Positions 28,512 through 37,150 are shown, counted from the first letter of the stretch. The stretch: 64,000 nucleotides of DNA from Verrucomicrobiia bacterium (GCA_019694135.1 JAIBCM010000002.1:396143-460142), one strand, 5' to 3'. Numbers and translations are program-made. Notes: generated from the sequence alone by a model not told the origin.

Positions 28512-28584
28512 TGACAGGTGACAAGCAACTGGTGGCTAGTTATGCATAATTATTGCCAATCACCGGTTAACCGTCACTAGTCAC
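28508..28584. repeat. Imperfect inverted repeat with dispersed-repeat sequence between rho and pepA
   Basis: The left arm 28511-28534 and right arm 28561-28584 pair at 17 of 24 positions around a 26-base centre. The left part (28508-28534, minus strand) matches the repeat within the RHS gene at 23 of 27 bases. It may act as a terminator for rho but is better described as a REP-like dispersed sequence. Confidence 0.5.
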
Positions 28585-28596
28585 GAATCACTAAAT

Positions 28597-30000
28597 ATGA
28601 AATGGACAATCATCGCAAAAGGGCAAGGTTCAAAAAAATTAGCTCGCGTTCGATTTGTTTTTTCTGAGGATAAGCTGCCTGTTCCTTCTGAGGAATTTAA
28701 TGCAAAACTTTTCAGCACTTTTTTTGAGCGTGACAAAAAACAGTTATGGGTGGGATTAGGCGAAAAGCATAAAGTGGCGGCTTGCTATTTTTCTCAAGCA
28801 TCAGGTGCGACGATTCAATTTTTTCAAAAAATAGGAATAACCGAAGCGATTTTTGATCTCACGCATTTTTCTAATTACGCCGATGATGTGGTGGAAGGAG
28901 CTGTGGTCGGCGGTTATTTTTTTGACACATTTTTGCCCGAGGCGCGCAAATTAAAAAAACGGTTTCAACAAGTAATTTTAGAAGTTCAAAAACAACATGT
29001 GAAATCGGTTCAAACGCTTGCAAAACAAGGCTTGATTCGGGGCGAGGCGACAAATTTCACTCGTTCTTTAGGCGATTTGCCGGGAAATTATGTTTATCCT
29101 GAAATTTTGGCGCAAACGGCACGAGATTTAACGAAACAATTTTCTCGATTAAAAGTTACCGTTTTGGATGAAAAACAGTTGGTGAATGATGGTTTTGGCG
29201 GATTGACTGCAGTGGGTAGTGGCAGTATGCATCCGCCGCGTTTGATTATTTTAGAATATCGCGGTGGCAAACCATCGCAACGACCGATCGCGTTGGTTGG
29301 CAAAGCGATTACTTTTGATTCGGGAGGCATTTCAATTAAGCCTGCTGATAAAATGGATGAAATGAAGTTTGATAAGATGGGCGGTTGCACCGTGCTTGGG
29401 GTTATGCAGGCTATAGCCCGTTTGCAACTTAAAGAAAATGTGGTGGGCATCGTGGCTTCAGCGGAAAATTTATTGAGTTCGCGCTCTTATCGTCCAGGTG
29501 ATGTGGTGACAACTTATGATGGTAAAACCATCGAAGTTTTGAACACGGATGCAGAAGGTCGAGTGGTATTGGCAGATGCTCTAGCTTATGCGCGCATTCA
29601 TTTTAAACCGACTGAGATTATTGATTTGGCGACATTAACTGGTGCGATTATCATTGCGCTTGGCTCTTCTCGTGCCGGGTTATTTTCCAATTGCGAAACT
29701 TTAACGCAGCAATTAAAAACAGCGAGTGAAGCAGTAGGTGAAAAGATTTGGGAAATGCCGCATGACGAACCGTTTCATGATCAAATCAAGAGTGATATTG
29801 CTTTAGTTAAAAATACGGGAGGTCGCGAAGGGGGATCCTGCACAGCAGCTGCTTTTTTGGAGAAATGGGTGGAGGAAACGCCTTGGGCACATATTGATAT
29901 TGCTGGAACGGCGTGGCGGACGAGAGAGTTGCCTTACGCCACGAAAGGCGCTACGGGTTTTGGCGTGCGATTGTTGATTGAATATTTGAACCAAAAATAA
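28597..30000 (+). CDS. pepA: Leucyl aminopeptidase (M17 family)
   Basis: A 467-residue cytosolic aminopeptidase binding two metal ions. The catalytic region begins VGKAITFDSGGISIKPADKM (Lys near 236, Asp near 241) and the signature NTDAEGRVVLADAL is at 316-329. The N-terminal 150 residues are the variable M17 domain. It lies 20 bases before lemA and may be the first gene of that group. Confidence 0.93.
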   Translation: MKWTIIAKGQGSKKLARVRFVFSEDKLPVPSEEFNAKLFSTFFERDKKQLWVGLGEKHKVAACYFSQASGATIQFFQKIGITEAIFDLTHFSNYADDVVEGAVVGGYFFDTFLPEARKLKKRFQQVILEVQKQHVKSVQTLAKQGLIRGEATNFTRSLGDLPGNYVYPEILAQTARDLTKQFSRLKVTVLDEKQLVNDGFGGLTAVGSGSMHPPRLIILEYRGGKPSQRPIALVGKAITFDSGGISIKPADKMDEMKFDKMGGCTVLGVMQAIARLQLKENVVGIVASAENLLSSRSYRPGDVVTTYDGKTIEVLNTDAEGRVVLADALAYARIHFKPTEIIDLATLTGAIIIALGSSRAGLFSNCETLTQQLKTASEAVGEKIWEMPHDEPFHDQIKSDIALVKNTGGREGGSCTAAAFLEKWVEETPWAHIDIAGTAWRTRELPYATKGATGFGVRLLIEYLNQK

Positions 30001-30020
30001 GAAGAACCCATTTTTCGTTT

Positions 30021-30611
30021 ATGAAAATTATCAGTATTTTTTTAGCAGTTTTGGTGGGAATTTTTTTATTTGGAATTTTCTCTTATAATCGATTAATTGG
30101 CTTATCTCAAAATGTTGATAAACAATGGGCACAAGTGCAAAGCGTTTACCAGAGAAGGTATGATTTAATTCCTAATCTGGTCAACACGGTTTCGGGTGCG
30201 GCTAATTTTGAAAAATCCACATTTATGGAAGTCACTCAAGCTCGTGCTTCCGTTGGCCAAATTAATATTAATCCTCAATCTGCTCCTTCAACGGCACAAC
30301 AATTAGCGGAATTCGAGCAGGCACAAGGCAATCTTACCAGTTCGCTTTCTCGATTATTAGCTGTGGTGGAAAATTATCCTGATTTAAAAGCCAGCGCTAA
30401 TTTTCAAACTTTGCAGGCTCAATTGGAAGGCTCTGAAAATCGTATTGCTGTGGAACGCATGCGTTTTAATGATGCGGTGAAATCTTATAACACTGCAATC
30501 AAAACGATTCCAGGCGTTTTCTTGGCGGGAATGCTGCGCTATCAGGAACGTCCTTATTTTTCTTCAACTTCTGGTGCAGAGACTTCGCCTAAAGTGGAAT
30601 TTAAGTTTTAA
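30021..30611 (+). CDS. lemA: LemA family protein
   Basis: A 196-residue protein with one N-terminal membrane helix followed by a long four-helix coiled domain: WAQVQSVYQRRYDLIPNLVN and LLAVVENYPDLKAS are characteristic, ending before the usual FFxxxxxA segment (ERPYFSSTSGAETSP). LemA proteins commonly precede TPM-domain genes, exactly as here, and are thought to act with them at the membrane. Confidence 0.92.
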   Translation: MKIISIFLAVLVGIFLFGIFSYNRLIGLSQNVDKQWAQVQSVYQRRYDLIPNLVNTVSGAANFEKSTFMEVTQARASVGQININPQSAPSTAQQLAEFEQAQGNLTSSLSRLLAVVENYPDLKASANFQTLQAQLEGSENRIAVERMRFNDAVKSYNTAIKTIPGVFLAGMLRYQERPYFSSTSGAETSPKVEFKF

Positions 30612-30620
30612 CTTTGTCTC

Positions 30621-31376
30621 ATGCGTAAATTTTTTTTGGTCGTTTTATTCTTGTTGTCCGCTTGGATGATGAGAGCTGAGGTTATTCCTCATTCGCCGCC
30701 CCATTATTTTAATGATTTTGCTTCCGTGGTTTCGGACGAAACGATTGAGCAACTTGATAAAAAGTTGGAGCAACTAGAAAAAGAGACCACGGCCCAAGTG
30801 GTAGTAGCGATTTATCCAAAAATGCAGACGGAATCTTCGATTGAAGACTACACGCTTCGAGTTGCTGAAAAATGGGGTGTGGGACAAAAAGGAAAAGATA
30901 ATGGGGCGGTGCTTTTTGTTTTTATTCAAGATCGTAAAATGTTTTTACAAGTGGGTTATGGGTTAGAAGAAAAAATTCCGGATGCACTAGCCAAGCAAAT
31001 TATTGAATATCAAATAAAACCTGCTTTCAAAAATGGAGATTATGATTTGGGTCTGAAATCAGGAGTAGACGCGATTTGTGAAGCTATCAATGGCAACTAT
31101 CAAATAGACTTGCGAGAATCAACAACAAAAAATGTAGTTAATTTAGACATTAAGAAAATAATTTTAAGCCTATTTACAACTTTGGGACTATTTCTTTTAT
31201 TTATAATTTTTTTAATTTGGTTAGCTAATAAAATTACTTCTACAAAATGGTATAAATCTTTGCCTCATTCTAGCAGTTCTTCTAGCAGCAGTTGGAGTTC
31301 GAGCTCTAGTTCGGGCAGTAGTTTCAGTGGTGGAGGCGGTCATTTTGGCGGAGGTGGCGCTGGAGGAAGTTGGTAA
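30621..31376 (+). CDS. TPM-domain membrane protein with Ser/Gly-rich tail (YgcG-like)
   Basis: 251 residues: signal peptide (to about residue 20), a TPM domain (FNDFASVVSDETIEQLD ... VGYGLEEKIPDALAKQI), a membrane helix near 173-196 and a low-complexity end of Ser then Gly (SSSSSSWSSSSSSGSSFSGG) closing GGGGAGGSW. This composition is the norm for YgcG/TPM proteins partnered with LemA. The stop overlaps the next gene as TAATG. Confidence 0.9.
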   Translation: MRKFFLVVLFLLSAWMMRAEVIPHSPPHYFNDFASVVSDETIEQLDKKLEQLEKETTAQVVVAIYPKMQTESSIEDYTLRVAEKWGVGQKGKDNGAVLFVFIQDRKMFLQVGYGLEEKIPDALAKQIIEYQIKPAFKNGDYDLGLKSGVDAICEAINGNYQIDLRESTTKNVVNLDIKKIILSLFTTLGLFLLFIIFLIWLANKITSTKWYKSLPHSSSSSSSSWSSSSSSGSSFSGGGGHFGGGGAGGSW

Positions 31377-31804
31377 TGAAGGTAAAATATTTTTTAAGTC
31401 GATTGGAGGAGCAAGAAATTATTCAGACGATTACGAAGGCTGAAAAGAAAACTTCTGGCGAAATTCGAGTGATGATTAGTTCCCAAAAAATAAAAGAACC
31501 AGTCGCTTTTGCTCAAAGGCAGTTTATGAAATCAAAAATGTATCGCACTAAAGAGCGTAATGCGGTTTTAATTATGATTGCGCCACACTCCCAAAATTTT
31601 GCAGTAGTAGGGGACAAAGGTATTCATGAAAAAGTGGGAGATTCTTTTTGGAGTGAAATTTCTCAAGCGATTAGCGAGCACTTTAGAAAAAACGAATTTC
31701 ATCAAGGGTTAATTTCTGGAGTTAAGAGAGTAGGCGATTCGCTAGCTGAATGTTTTCCCATAAAACAAAACGATCGAAATGAGCTTTCGAATCAACCTCT
31801 TTAA
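31376..31804 (+). CDS. Second TPM-domain protein, soluble
   Basis: 142 residues from the ATG at 31376, which overlaps the previous stop; the frame can be read from a TTG two codons earlier but the coupled ATG is preferred. It has KKTSGEIRVMISSQK, AVLIMIAPHSQNFAVVGDKG and FRKNEFHQGLISGV, matching TPM domains, but no signal peptide or membrane helix, so it probably works on the cytoplasmic side. Confidence 0.85.
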   Translation: MKVKYFLSRLEEQEIIQTITKAEKKTSGEIRVMISSQKIKEPVAFAQRQFMKSKMYRTKERNAVLIMIAPHSQNFAVVGDKGIHEKVGDSFWSEISQAISEHFRKNEFHQGLISGVKRVGDSLAECFPIKQNDRNELSNQPL

Positions 31805-31851
31805 TTCGTTTCTTTCTTGATTCTGGAGGTTAAGCACTTTACCAAGACACT

Positions 31852-32502
31852 GTGAAAGAGTTCATCGATTTTATTTTACACGCCGAAAATCACCTGCGCG
31901 AATTTACCGCCAATTACGGTGTTTGGGTGTATGCGCTTTTGTTTCTTATTATCTTTTGCGAAACCGGTTTGGTAATAACCCCCTTTTTGCCAGGCGATTC
32001 ACTTTTGTTTGCCATTGGCGCTTTGGCAGCTCAGCAGATCATGGATATTAACTTGCTATGGCCTCTGTTGATTGTTGCAGGAATTTTGGGTGATTCAGTA
32101 AATTATGCGATCGGAAAATGGATTGGACCAAAAGTTTTCCATTACGAAAACAACCGATTTTTCCGTAAAGACTACCTCATGCGCGCTCACGCCTTCTATG
32201 AAAAATATGGCGGTCGCGCCATTGTTCTCGCGCGTTTTGTCCCCATCATTCGCACCTTTGCTCCGTTTGTGGCAGGTGTGGGCACGATGACCTACAGGAA
32301 ATTTTTCTTTTACAATGTTTTTGGCGCGATCCTTTGGGTAAGCCTTTTTCTTGGCGCTGGCTATTTTTTTGGAAACCTTCCTTTTGTCAAAAGCAATATG
32401 AAGATCATTATTTTGGCGATCATCATTGTTTCTGTGCTGCCCATTATCTGGGAATGGTGGAAGGCTAGGAAACAGCGACCGGCGACATTTACACCACAAT
32501 AA
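31852..32502 (+). CDS. DedA family membrane protein
   Basis: A 216-residue DedA/SNARE-associated family protein starting at GTG. Conserved parts are [20 protein letters not shown] (the re-entrant EGxxxxxxxPGxxxL pattern with E37), [15 protein letters not shown], and [20 protein letters not shown]. DedA proteins are linked to undecaprenyl phosphate or lipid flipping and to proton-dependent membrane homeostasis. The last codons, PATFTPQ and stop, are part of a sequence repeated at the other edge of the following GC-rich island. Confidence 0.92.
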   Translation: MKEFIDFILHAENHLREFTANYGVWVYALLFLIIFCETGLVITPFLPGDSLLFAIGALAAQQIMDINLLWPLLIVAGILGDSVNYAIGKWIGPKVFHYENNRFFRKDYLMRAHAFYEKYGGRAIVLARFVPIIRTFAPFVAGVGTMTYRKFFFYNVFGAILWVSLFLGAGYFFGNLPFVKSNMKIIILAIIIVSVLPIIWEWWKARKQRPATFTPQ

Positions 32503-32507
32503 TTTTT
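32483..32507. repeat. 25-bp direct repeat, left edge of antiporter island
   Basis: CGACATTTACACCACAATAA followed by TTTTT overlaps the dedA stop. It matches 22 of 25 bases with 35140-35164 beyond the island, and 19 of 24 with 36347-36370. Possible recombination scar or target duplication. Confidence 0.5.
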
Positions 32508-32660
32508 ACCAGTTCAATTATTTAGCTACCACGAACAAACATTAAAGACAGTTTAGACTTTTTTCTAGGATTTACTTAGTTAGGTAATCTGGTATTAATG
32601 TTAAGCTGTCTCAAAAACGGTCGAGAACCGATTTGCGACTGAAAAAAGGTTTGTGATGCC

Positions 32661-33986
32661 ATGCTGAAAGTCCTGCTTTTTTCCATCCTGTTGCTTCTGG
32701 GTCTTTTCGGATCCCAGTGGTTGCCGGGTGTTGTGGGTACCACATATGCTTTAGTGGGCGATGTAATACGCGTTTTGACGATGATCGGTCTCTCGTTCAT
32801 CATGATTCGCGTCGGGTATGAGTTCGACATCGACAAATCCAACCTCCGGCAGTATGGCTGGGACTATGTCGTTGCGCTGACGGCGGCAAGCTTTCCGTGG
32901 CTGTTCGCCACGGCTTACTTTGTTTTCGTCCTGCTTCCGCCCGATACGTGGCAGACGATGGCAGCTTGGCAGGAGACGCTCCTGGCCGGCAGGTTCGCGG
33001 CACCGACCTCGGCGGGGGTGCTCTTCTCGATGCTTGCCGCTGCGGGTCTGGGCACGACATGGCTTTTCCACAAGGCACGCATCCTCGCGATTTTTGACGA
33101 TTTGGACACAGTGTTGCTGATGATCCCGCTCAAGATGCTCATGGTCGGCCTCGCCTGGCAGCTTGGGCTGATCGTGGTGATCATGGCGGTGATGCTGGTG
33201 ATTGCTTACGTGTTTCTCCACAGGGTGCGCATCCCCATGACGTGGCCGTGGGTACTTGGCTATGCCGCGGGAATCGCTGTCGTAAGCGAGTTAATCTACA
33301 AGAGCTCCAAATTGATCGACGAGTCGGTCCCAATACACATCGAAGTCCTACTCCCAGCCTTTGTGCTCGGTTGCATTATGGCATATCCGAATCGCAGTCG
33401 CAACGCAATCGATGGCGAGGCATATTCGCACGCGGAGATCGAGACACCTATAGAGAAGCGCGTGGCGACTGTCATTGCCGCCGTTTTCATGGTTCTTGTG
33501 GGGCTCTCCATGCCAAAGATTCTCGACACGGATCTCGCGGCGCAGGGTGGAACGATGGTGGTAGCGGTTGAGTCCACACTCCATGCTGGTGGAGCTCCTA
33601 CCGCTGGAAACATGGCCTCCGAGGTCGGGAAGGCTCGTGACATCGGACGTGTGACTGCCGCGCAGCCGGCGATGACTTGGCAAGCGTTAATCACGCACGT
33701 ACTGATCATCACCTTCCTCATCAATCTCGGAAAGATGTTTCCGGCCTTCTGCTATAGAAAAGAGGTACACTGGCGCGAGCGATTGGCGGTTGCCATCGGT
33801 ATGTGGCCCCGCGGCGAAGTGGGCGCGGGGGTTCTGGTGATCTCGTTAAGCTACGGAATCGGCGGACCCATTGTGACGGTCGCAATGCTAAGCCTGGCGT
33901 TAAACCTACTGTTGACCGGAGTATTCATCTATGTCGTGAAACGGCTCACGCGGCCACTTCCTACCTATGCAGAGCTTACCGCCTGA
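32661..33986 (+). CDS. Cation:proton antiporter (CPA2/KefB-like membrane domain)
   Basis: A 441-residue protein with 11-12 hydrophobic helices and motifs of monovalent cation/proton exchangers: GYEFDIDKSNLRQYGWDYVV, FAAPTSAGVLFSMLAAAG, ILAIFDDLDTVLLMIPLKM (paired acidic residues in a helix) and WPRGEVGAGVLVISLSYG. The ion is not determinable. Base composition is far more GC-rich than flanking genes (41 of 60 bases G or C in 33001-33060 against 26 of 60 in 35221-35280), so it is probably acquired. It starts 158 bases after dedA. Confidence 0.85.
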   Translation: MLKVLLFSILLLLGLFGSQWLPGVVGTTYALVGDVIRVLTMIGLSFIMIRVGYEFDIDKSNLRQYGWDYVVALTAASFPWLFATAYFVFVLLPPDTWQTMAAWQETLLAGRFAAPTSAGVLFSMLAAAGLGTTWLFHKARILAIFDDLDTVLLMIPLKMLMVGLAWQLGLIVVIMAVMLVIAYVFLHRVRIPMTWPWVLGYAAGIAVVSELIYKSSKLIDESVPIHIEVLLPAFVLGCIMAYPNRSRNAIDGEAYSHAEIETPIEKRVATVIAAVFMVLVGLSMPKILDTDLAAQGGTMVVAVESTLHAGGAPTAGNMASEVGKARDIGRVTAAQPAMTWQALITHVLIITFLINLGKMFPAFCYRKEVHWRERLAVAIGMWPRGEVGAGVLVISLSYGIGGPIVTVAMLSLALNLLLTGVFIYVVKRLTRPLPTYAELTA

Positions 33987-33992
33987 GCGCTC

Positions 33993-34027
33993 GGCTAACA
34001 ATGGCATCCAGCGGACGGCGCTGCGCG
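33993..34027 (+). repeat. attC-like GC-rich sequence after the antiporter
   Basis: GGCTAACAATGGCATCCAGC and then GGACGGCGCTGCGCG begin 7 bases after the stop. The CTAACAA plus CAGCGGACGGC pattern resembles the first half (R''-L'') of integron attC sites, but the matching second half with GTTRRRY is not clear. A related core recurs after the next gene. Confidence 0.4.
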
Positions 34028-34067
34028 TTTTCCTTGAGGCTTTACGTTCGTTTGATCGGTTGTTCAC

Positions 34068-35015
34068 ATGATCGAGAGTCTCACCCTTATTGGCTTGGCA
34101 CTTCTTCTTCTCTTCATGGGAGCCGAGGCGCTCGTACGGGGCAGTGCATCGCTGGCGCTTCGAGCCGGCCTCAGCCCACTGATGGTGGGCCTGACGATCG
34201 TTTCGTTCGGAACCAGTTCTCCAGAGTTGTTTGCAAGCGTCAAAGCGGCCTTGTCCCAGCAGGGTGATATTGCGGTTGGTAACGTCGTTGGCTCGAACTC
34301 CTTCAACATTGGCGTCATTCTCGGTCTTGCAGCCTTGGTGTGCCCGACACCAGTTCATAGCCAGGTCATCAAGATCGACGCACCAATTGGCTTGGCGGTG
34401 GCCTTCCTACTGCCTTTCTTGCTTCTGAATCACACCGTTGGACGTTTCGAAGGATTGCTGCTCGTCGGGGGAATGATCGCCTATACATCGATGAACATCG
34501 TGCTCGCGCGCAGGCAGGCTAAAGCAGGTACCGAGGATGCCACTGGCGCACCTGTGCCGGGCGTTTCTCGGCATTGGGGTATGGACATCGCCTTTATCGT
34601 GGTAGGGCTGGGATTGCTCTTGTTCGGATCGAGCCTGCTCGTCGATCACTCCGTTACCCTAGCCAAGGCGTTTGGTGTTAGCGAAGCCGTGATCGCTCTA
34701 ACGATTGTGGCTACGGGAACCGGCATGCCGGAGCTTGCAACGTCCATCGTCGCAGCTTTTCGCAAGCAACCCGACATAGCCGTCGGGAATATCGTTGGGT
34801 CCAATATTTTCAATATCCTCGGGATCTTGGGAGTCGCCTCCATCGTGTCCCCGTTGCGCGCGCCAGGGGTGTCGACCTTGGATTATGTTGTGATGATTGG
34901 CTTCACGTTGCTCTTAATCCCTTTGCTTTACACGGGACGCGTGCTCCATCGTGTTGAAGGTGGTGCCCTTCTCGCACTGTATGGTGTTTACATCTTTATT
35001 CTCTGGCCGAAATGA
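34068..35015 (+). CDS. Calcium/sodium antiporter (CaCA family, YrbG-like)
   Basis: A 315-residue membrane exchanger built from two inverted repeats, each with the ion-binding alpha motif: GTSSPELFASVKAAL with GNVVGSNSFNIGVILG in the first half and GTGMPELATSIVAAF with GNIVGSNIFNILGILG in the second; each holds the key acidic residue (PEL). It exports calcium in exchange for sodium. GC-rich like the preceding antiporter; probably the second gene of the same acquired segment. Confidence 0.93.
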   Translation: MIESLTLIGLALLLLFMGAEALVRGSASLALRAGLSPLMVGLTIVSFGTSSPELFASVKAALSQQGDIAVGNVVGSNSFNIGVILGLAALVCPTPVHSQVIKIDAPIGLAVAFLLPFLLLNHTVGRFEGLLLVGGMIAYTSMNIVLARRQAKAGTEDATGAPVPGVSRHWGMDIAFIVVGLGLLLFGSSLLVDHSVTLAKAFGVSEAVIALTIVATGTGMPELATSIVAAFRKQPDIAVGNIVGSNIFNILGILGVASIVSPLRAPGVSTLDYVVMIGFTLLLIPLLYTGRVLHRVEGGALLALYGVYIFILWPK

Positions 35016-35018
35016 CTG

Positions 35019-35067
35019 GCCTATCATCAGCATGCAGCGGACAGCGCTACGCGTCGCCGCCGATGTC
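35019..35067 (+). repeat. attC-like GC-rich sequence after the CaCA gene
   Basis: Starting 3 bases after the stop, GCCTATCATCAGCATGCAGC then GGACAGCGCTACGCG repeats the core CAGCGGACRGCGCTRCGCG seen after the previous gene, and is followed by TCGCCGCCGATGTC, a partial complement. It is a candidate degenerate attC site. Confidence 0.35.
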
Positions 35068-35139
35068 GAGACCGTCAAGGCATCGCTTGCAACTCTTGAT
35101 AACGAAAACCCATGATTCAGTTTTCTTCCAAGTCACCAG

Positions 35140-35164
35140 CAACTTTTACACCGCAATAATTTTT
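35140..35164. repeat. 25-bp direct repeat, right edge of antiporter island
   Basis: CAACTTTTACACCGCAATAA then TTTTT. Read as codons it is again PATFTPQ and stop, like the dedA end (32483-32507). Base composition returns to the AT-richer background here. Confidence 0.5.
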
Positions 35165-35166
35165 CT

Positions 35167-35535
35167 ATGAACACGCCATTGTTCATTGTTGGCGTTAGCA
35201 ATGTTTTTGTAGCACTTTTGTGTGTTGCCACTTCGATTCCATTGTTGAAGTGTCGAATGAGAAGAAATCGTTGGTATGGCATTCGGATTCGTAAAGCCTT
35301 TGTATCAGAGGAAAACTGGAAAATGGTTAATGAATATGGAGCCAGAGCTCTAATCTGGTGGAGTATACCTGTTTTGCTGGTGGGCTTGTTTTTGTCACTA
35401 GCCGCTTTCTTCATTAATTTTAGTCAGACTCCAAATATTATCTGGTTTTTGACTCCAACGTTGTTGAGTGTAGCTTTTATTTTAGGAGCGATTGTGCAAA
35501 CTTTAATCTGGAGCAGGCATTTGCCTGATAAATAA
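35167..35535 (+). CDS. SdpI/YhfL-type membrane protein
   Basis: A 122-residue protein with three membrane helices and the SdpI signature NRWYGIRIRKAFVSEENWKM (cf. N-GIRT-xTLxSEExW). In Bacillus SdpI gives immunity to the SdpC toxin and acts on a repressor; most homologues have unknown roles. It is the first of three closely spaced genes for small membrane proteins. Confidence 0.8.
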   Translation: MNTPLFIVGVSNVFVALLCVATSIPLLKCRMRRNRWYGIRIRKAFVSEENWKMVNEYGARALIWWSIPVLLVGLFLSLAAFFINFSQTPNIIWFLTPTLLSVAFILGAIVQTLIWSRHLPDK

Positions 35536-35538
35536 AAT

Positions 35539-35739
35539 ATGATACTGGCTGAAATTGTTACTAGCACCACTCAAGTTTATAAAACTGGAATCGGTTTTGG
35601 TTCTGTTTTAGCGATTGTCTGTTCATGGCAACGCAATCGCTCTATTCTATGGGCGATTCTTGCGGGAATATTTTCGTGGTTTTATGTGATTTACTTTGCA
35701 TTGACACGAAGGCCAGATGAATTGAAGTCAGAAAAATGA
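35539..35739 (+). CDS. 66-residue membrane protein, unknown
   Basis: Two hydrophobic stretches (residues 16-30 and 34-54) and a charged end RRPDELKSEK. It starts 3 bases after the SdpI-like stop and overlaps the next gene by 4 bases (ATGA), which is the main evidence that it is real. No family recognised. Confidence 0.65.
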   Translation: MILAEIVTSTTQVYKTGIGFGSVLAIVCSWQRNRSILWAILAGIFSWFYVIYFALTRRPDELKSEK

Positions 35740-36329
35740 AGCGAGCTTACCAAATTGCTCTAGTCTGTGGGATTTTACCATTATTTATTGGCATTTTGAT
35801 TTTTTTATTATGGCTTGTAACACGACAGAATTGGCTAATGGCAGTAGGCGTATTTACGATATGGCTTGGAGTTATAATGGTTTTGATAGGAGCGGTTGCA
35901 TTAATTCGTTTTTGTTGGTTGGGTTTTCGGACATCGGAATTATCTAGGCGGCGTCTTTGGCTTTTAACTTTTGGTTGTGCGGCCTTGCTTTTTTCTAATT
36001 TTATAGTGGCTGGTGGCATCATGACGGCAGTTGTTGCTATTGAGACTCGTTATACGGTTACAATTCATAACGCATCTTTGCAATCGTTGAAAGATGTTCG
36101 TATTACGGGTGGAGGTTGTAATATAGATTTTGGCACCATTAAACCTGACTCTGTGGTTGAACGTTCCTTCCGAGTGAAACACGACGGTGAATTGAAATTT
36201 CATGCTGTTAATCACACTACGAACTATAACCAGATCATAAGTGATTACATCAGTAATGGCCTAGGTGGTAATTTAAAAGTTACGGTTAATCCTAATAACA
36301 CTATTTTTGTGGCTCAGCGGAAAAATTAA
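35736..36329 (+). CDS. Membrane protein with extracytoplasmic C-terminal domain, unknown
   Basis: A 197-residue protein: three membrane helices (about 7-28, 35-62, 77-98) followed by a beta-rich domain (YTVTIHNASLQSLKDVRITG ... DFGTIKPDSVVERSFRV) that resembles an Ig-like fold by strand pattern only. It is translationally coupled to the 66-residue gene. Function unknown. Confidence 0.7.
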   Translation: MKRAYQIALVCGILPLFIGILIFLLWLVTRQNWLMAVGVFTIWLGVIMVLIGAVALIRFCWLGFRTSELSRRRLWLLTFGCAALLFSNFIVAGGIMTAVVAIETRYTVTIHNASLQSLKDVRITGGGCNIDFGTIKPDSVVERSFRVKHDGELKFHAVNHTTNYNQIISDYISNGLGGNLKVTVNPNNTIFVAQRKN

Positions 36330-36346
36330 TATGTCCTATTCACCCA

Positions 36347-36370
36347 CAACCTTCACTCCCCAATAATTTT
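36347..36370. repeat. Third, weaker copy of the island-edge repeat
   Basis: CAACCTTCACTCCCCAATAA then TTTT matches 20 of 24 bases with the copy at 35140. It overlaps the 3' end of yjbQ, which reads KIIGE and stop on the opposite strand; the other copies read KII[AV]V and stop in that orientation, suggesting they may be fragments of a yjbQ 3' end. Confidence 0.4.
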
Positions 36371-36772
36371 CACTAAAACACGTTTGCGGCGGCGCCCATC
36401 GAATTCTCCATAAAAAATCTGTTCCCACGGTCCAAAATCCAATTTGCCTTGGGTAATGGCGACTACTACTTCGCGGCCCATGATTTGTCGTTTCAAATGA
36501 GCGTCGGCATTATCTTCACCGGTTTGATTGTGTAAATACTGAGTCGTTGGTGCATGTGGCGCGAGTTTTTCCAACCATTTTTCATAATCTTCATGCAACC
36601 CGCTTTCATCATCATTAATAAAAACTGAAGCCGTAATATGCATCGCATTCACCAAAACCAAACCCTCTTTCACCCTACTCTCGCGCAAACAAGCTTCCAC
36701 TTGCGATGTGATATTAATCAACGCTCGTCTCGTTGGCGCTTCAAACCAAAGTTCTTTGCGATAGGATTTCAA
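36353..36772 (-). CDS. yjbQ: YjbQ family protein (UPF0047)
   Basis: A 139-residue protein with the family hallmarks [37 protein letters not shown] and [17 protein letters not shown]. Family members have reported thiamin phosphate synthase activity, which would complement the thiazole genes at the left end, but the physiological role is open. It is a single gene facing the SdpI operon. Confidence 0.9.
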   Translation of the reverse strand: MKSYRKELWFEAPTRRALINITSQVEACLRESRVKEGLVLVNAMHITASVFINDDESGLHEDYEKWLEKLAPHAPTTQYLHNQTGEDNADAHLKRQIMGREVVVAITQGKLDFGPWEQIFYGEFDGRRRKRVLVKIIGE

Positions 36773-36843
36773 ACGATGAAAGAATAATTCAAAGAAAAAT
36801 TGATTTCAAAAAGAAAACATTAAAAGCTAAAATAAATGGGATC

Positions 36844-37124
36844 ATGATCCTAAGCTTTAAATGCAAAGAGACAGAAAAGATTTGGAATGAAAAGCTATCA
36901 CTTCGTTTTCCAAGCCAAATTCAACGCGCAGCCTTAAAGAGGTTAATTCAATTAAATGCTGCTGCAGAGTTAAATGATTTAAAGCGCCCCCAGGAAATCG
37001 TTTGGAAGCTTTAAAAGGAGATCGTAAAGGAAGTTATAGCATCCGTGTTAATGATCAGTGGAGAATTTGTTTTCTCTGGACATCTCAGGGAGCTGACAAA
37101 GTTGAAATGGTAGATTATCATTAA
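36844..37124 (+). pseudogene. higB: HigB-type toxin gene with frameshift in a C-tract
   Basis: From MILSFKCKETEKIWNEKLSL to AAELNDLKRP the frame matches HigB (GraT-like RelE-fold mRNA interferase). After five C residues (about 36984-36988) the frame goes to a stop at 37014, while the rest of the protein, PPGNRLEALKGDRKGSYSIR to KVEMVDYH and TAA at 37124, continues in the next frame. One extra C would restore a 93-residue toxin. A 12-bp palindrome GGATCATGATCC covers the ATG. This is either a true loss of toxin, phase variation, or a sequence error. Confidence 0.8.
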
Positions 37125-37150
37125 CAGTGAAATGGATTGACGGTAAGATC

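Noticed and set aside
33803-34358. Long ORFs on both strands over the antiporter genes (up to 154 codons)
   Set aside because: GC-rich DNA has few stop codons, so shadow frames are long; the real frames show clear transporter motifs and helices.
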